64,000 nucleotides of DNA. It comes from Neobacillus rhizosphaerae (GTDB lineage Bacteria; Bacillota; Bacilli; Bacillales; Cytobacillaceae). The notes beneath the pieces were generated by a model. It did no database searches, was not told the origin of the DNA, and saw nothing but the letters and a program-made list of their open reading frames with translations. Made by a program: the position numbers and the translations under genes. Numbering within the stretch: position 1 is the first letter of the stretch; every line of letters begins with the position of its first letter. Below are positions 62,281 to 64,000 of the stretch, one piece after another. The stretch lies in assembly GCF_937468385.1 (NCBI RefSeq), contig NZ_CALBWS010000002.1, forward strand, positions 53,742 to 117,741. Direction: 5' to 3'.

Positions 62281-63699
62281 TTAATGCGGGATAAACACTG
62301 ATGCAGGAATATGAATACCAGAGGCCTCCAGACGCTCATAAAACTTTGGCCTAACACCGGTTGGTACAAGGCGGCCAATTATTTTCCCTTCTGAATTAAG
62401 TCCCTCTTGTTTAAAAGTAAAGATGTCTTGAAGTACGATTATATCTTCTTCCATTCCTTGTACTTCGGTAATGCTGACAATTTTCCTTGACCCATCCTTT
62501 AGGCGTGACTGCTGAATAATCACATCGATTGCACCAGATATTTGTTTCCGGATTGCTTTGACAGGTAAATCTACACCAGCTAACATGACCATGGTTTCAA
62601 GCCGAGAAATCATATCTCCTGGGCTTTTGGAGTGACCGGTTGCAAGCAAGCCATCGTGTCCTGTATTCATAGCTTGAAGCATATCGAGTGCCTCTTCCCC
62701 ACGGACTTCTCCTATTATTACCCGGTCTGGTCTCATTCTTAGTGATGTTCTAACAAGTTCTCTAATCGAGATGGCACCTTTTCCTTCAATATTTGGCAGA
62801 CGGGACTCTAATGAAACAACATGCTCCTGTCCCAACTGAATTTCAGCCGCATCCTCAATCGTCACGATTCTTTCATCTTCTGGGATAAAATTAGATAGTA
62901 CATTGAGCGTGGTTGTTTTCCCGGATCCTGTACCCCCGCTTACAAACATATTTAATCTTGCCTTCACGCATGCATCGAGGAAAATGGCCATTTCCTCTGT
63001 CATTGTTCCTAAATTGATTATATCTTTAATCTGAAAGGGAGCCTTTGAAATTTTCCTAATCGTTATCGTCGGACCATTTAGGGCAAGTGGTGGAATAATC
63101 GCATTTACCCGAGAACCATCTGGAAGCCTGGCATCCACCATCGGTGAACCTTCATCTATTCTTCTTCCAAGTGGCGAGACGATCTTTTTAATGACACTTA
63201 TGACGTGTTCATTATCCCGAAATCGGATTGGAGTTAACAGTAACTTTCCTTTTCGTTCACAATAAACTTGGTCTGGACCGTTTACCATGACCTCGGAAAC
63301 ATCCTCATCTAAAAGAAGCGGATTAATCGGTCCAAAACCAGGTAAATCGGTAATGAGTTCATCAACTACTTTTTTCCGATCCATTTGTCCGCGGAAATCT
63401 TTATTCTCTTTAATCATTTCAATTGCCAACCCATCAAGTTTGGGGACGATTTCGCCAATATCTTTTTTCTTAAGCTCGTGAAGAATTTTTTTATGAAGAT
63501 TATTTTTTAGCTCTTGGTTTATGTCAACCTTTCGTTCCTTTACCTGTTCTTTCTTTTTTTCTTTTAGTCGCTGCTCTCGAAACAACGTCACAAAATCGAG
63601 CATCGGTGAGGGGGTTGGACTTTCAAGAGAAGAATCAGTTTTTTGTGCCCCCCCATTGATTTGATTATTTTTTTCTTGAATTCGCACTAGAAGACTCAT
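62281..63699 (-). CDS. cpaF: CpaF/TadA family pilus assembly ATPase
   Basis: A 472-residue type II/IV secretion ATPase of the CpaF/TadA branch. Charged, Lys-rich N-terminal extension (about 1-80), then the N-domain (PGFGPINPLLLDEDVSEVMV) and the RecA-like domain: Walker A GGTGSGKTTTLN, Asp box VTIEDAAEIQL, Walker B RPDRVIIGEVRGEEALD and His box GHDGLLATGHS. In intact Tad loci tadB, tadC and pilins follow; here only a tadC tail remains, so its role is uncertain unless partners lie outside the window. Confidence 0.93.
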   Translation of the reverse strand: MSLLVRIQEKNNQINGGAQKTDSSLESPTPSPMLDFVTLFREQRLKEKKKEQVKERKVDINQELKNNLHKKILHELKKKDIGEIVPKLDGLAIEMIKENKDFRGQMDRKKVVDELITDLPGFGPINPLLLDEDVSEVMVNGPDQVYCERKGKLLLTPIRFRDNEHVISVIKKIVSPLGRRIDEGSPMVDARLPDGSRVNAIIPPLALNGPTITIRKISKAPFQIKDIINLGTMTEEMAIFLDACVKARLNMFVSGGTGSGKTTTLNVLSNFIPEDERIVTIEDAAEIQLGQEHVVSLESRLPNIEGKGAISIRELVRTSLRMRPDRVIIGEVRGEEALDMLQAMNTGHDGLLATGHSKSPGDMISRLETMVMLAGVDLPVKAIRKQISGAIDVIIQQSRLKDGSRKIVSITEVQGMEEDIIVLQDIFTFKQEGLNSEGKIIGRLVPTGVRPKFYERLEASGIHIPASVFIPH

Positions 63700-63719
63700 T
63701 CATTCAACCCACCTTATCA

Positions 63720-63845
63720 TCATTTTTTTGAAAACCACTTTCCAAGAGGAGAAGGAATTTCCTTCGTTCGGGGAGTAATTACATCTGACTCGCTAGAACG
63801 GAACTCGGCCATTTTAAATACACCTTTTGCTACCTCTATTTTCAT
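63720..63845 (-). pseudogene. Possible remnant or small gene upstream of cpaF (41 aa)
   Basis: An open frame starting MKIEVAKGVFKMAEFRSSES and ending SPLGKWFSKK, between a TAA two codons upstream and tandem TGAs. No good ribosome site is seen. It lies where cpaF neighbours such as tadZ/cpaE usually end, and a basic SPLGKWFSKK tail would suit such a protein's C-terminus. Identity not established. Confidence 0.3.
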
Positions 63846-63956
63846 TCTTTAAGATTAGTTATGACACAAATAATTAAAAGTAGGATTAATAAATAATTAT
63901 TCCACACTCTGTGCCAACCCTTTCCCAAAAGATTTCTTGTCTTCTTAAAAGAAAAA

Positions 63957-63990
63957 AAGCCTCATGTTTGCACTAAACGCAAGGCTATAA
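63957..63990 (-). terminator. Possible terminator for a gene beyond the right edge
   Basis: AGCCTTGCG...AGGCT hairpin followed by TTTTTTTC on the minus strand. Confidence 0.5.
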
Positions 63991-64000
63991 GGGAGGTTTT

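Overview
The window is one AT-rich stretch of a spore-forming Bacillaceae chromosome. It carries spore-coat genes, competence-related genes, Spx/MecA/ClpXP-adaptor genes and T-box, FapR and CtsR control sites. Most of the gene order follows the B. subtilis yis/yit and yja/yjb segments. The cpaF, clpB and second-fnr content points to a Neobacillus/Mesobacillus-type relative rather than B. subtilis itself (inference from synteny, not from a database search).

Layout. (1) 1-15200 is the yjb block in inverted order: CotY/Z-type coat protein, cotO, fabI, prpE, a RluD-type pseudouridine synthase, NAD kinase, (p)ppGpp synthetase sasB, yjbL, yjbK, truncated haemoglobin yjbI, spxH, a small membrane protein, pepF, coiA, cls, mecA and spx. 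The thiamine genes that lie between yjbQ and fabI in B. subtilis are absent. Only a frameshifted yjbQ tail remains beside prpE. (2) 15780-31600 holds two complete peptide ABC importers, oppABCDF and appDFABC, separated by a DUF3899 membrane protein, T-box-controlled trpS and yjbA. (3) 31800-40660 holds fabF/fabH with a FapR site, a His-rich small protein, med, yjaV, yjaU, yjzD, CtsR-controlled clpB and yjzC. (4) 40900-50000 is an anaerobic/molybdenum-cofactor island: fnr, ywiC, mobB, moeA, ric, moaA, a second fnr and a radical SAM/SPASM gene. Two good FNR boxes sit at the class-II activator position. DsrE-like and YitW/MIP18 sulfur or Fe-S genes adjoin it. (5) 50300-62100 is a yit/yis block: yitU, two small proteins, yitT, a DegV protein, a DUF3941-like peptide, cvfB, yajQ, an SDR, a secreted GH13 protein, asnO, a DUF2777 protein, yisL and yisK. 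(6) 62197-64000 has a Tad-type cpaF ATPase followed by what looks like only the last 27 codons of a tadC gene.

How the genes work together. Spx, SpxH, MecA and ClpB concentrate thiol-stress control and protein quality control in one region. Opp and App import oligopeptides for nutrition and signalling. FabI, FabF and FabH are fatty-acid elongation enzymes, and FapR-like palindromes precede fabI and fabH. The Fnr, Moco and RIC genes fit growth on nitrate and repair of NO-damaged iron centres, although no nitrate reductase lies in the window.

Most notable observations: the GH13 'alpha-amylase' at 56333-57856 keeps the family fold motifs but has lost all three catalytic acids, so it looks like a membrane-anchored pseudoenzyme; two genes carry FNR boxes with identical -41.5 geometry between two Fnr paralogues; there are deletion scars at yjbQ and tadC; prpE probably starts at AUU; and two families of MITE-like intergenic repeats are present. 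No CRISPR array, tRNA, rRNA, prophage or transposase gene was seen.
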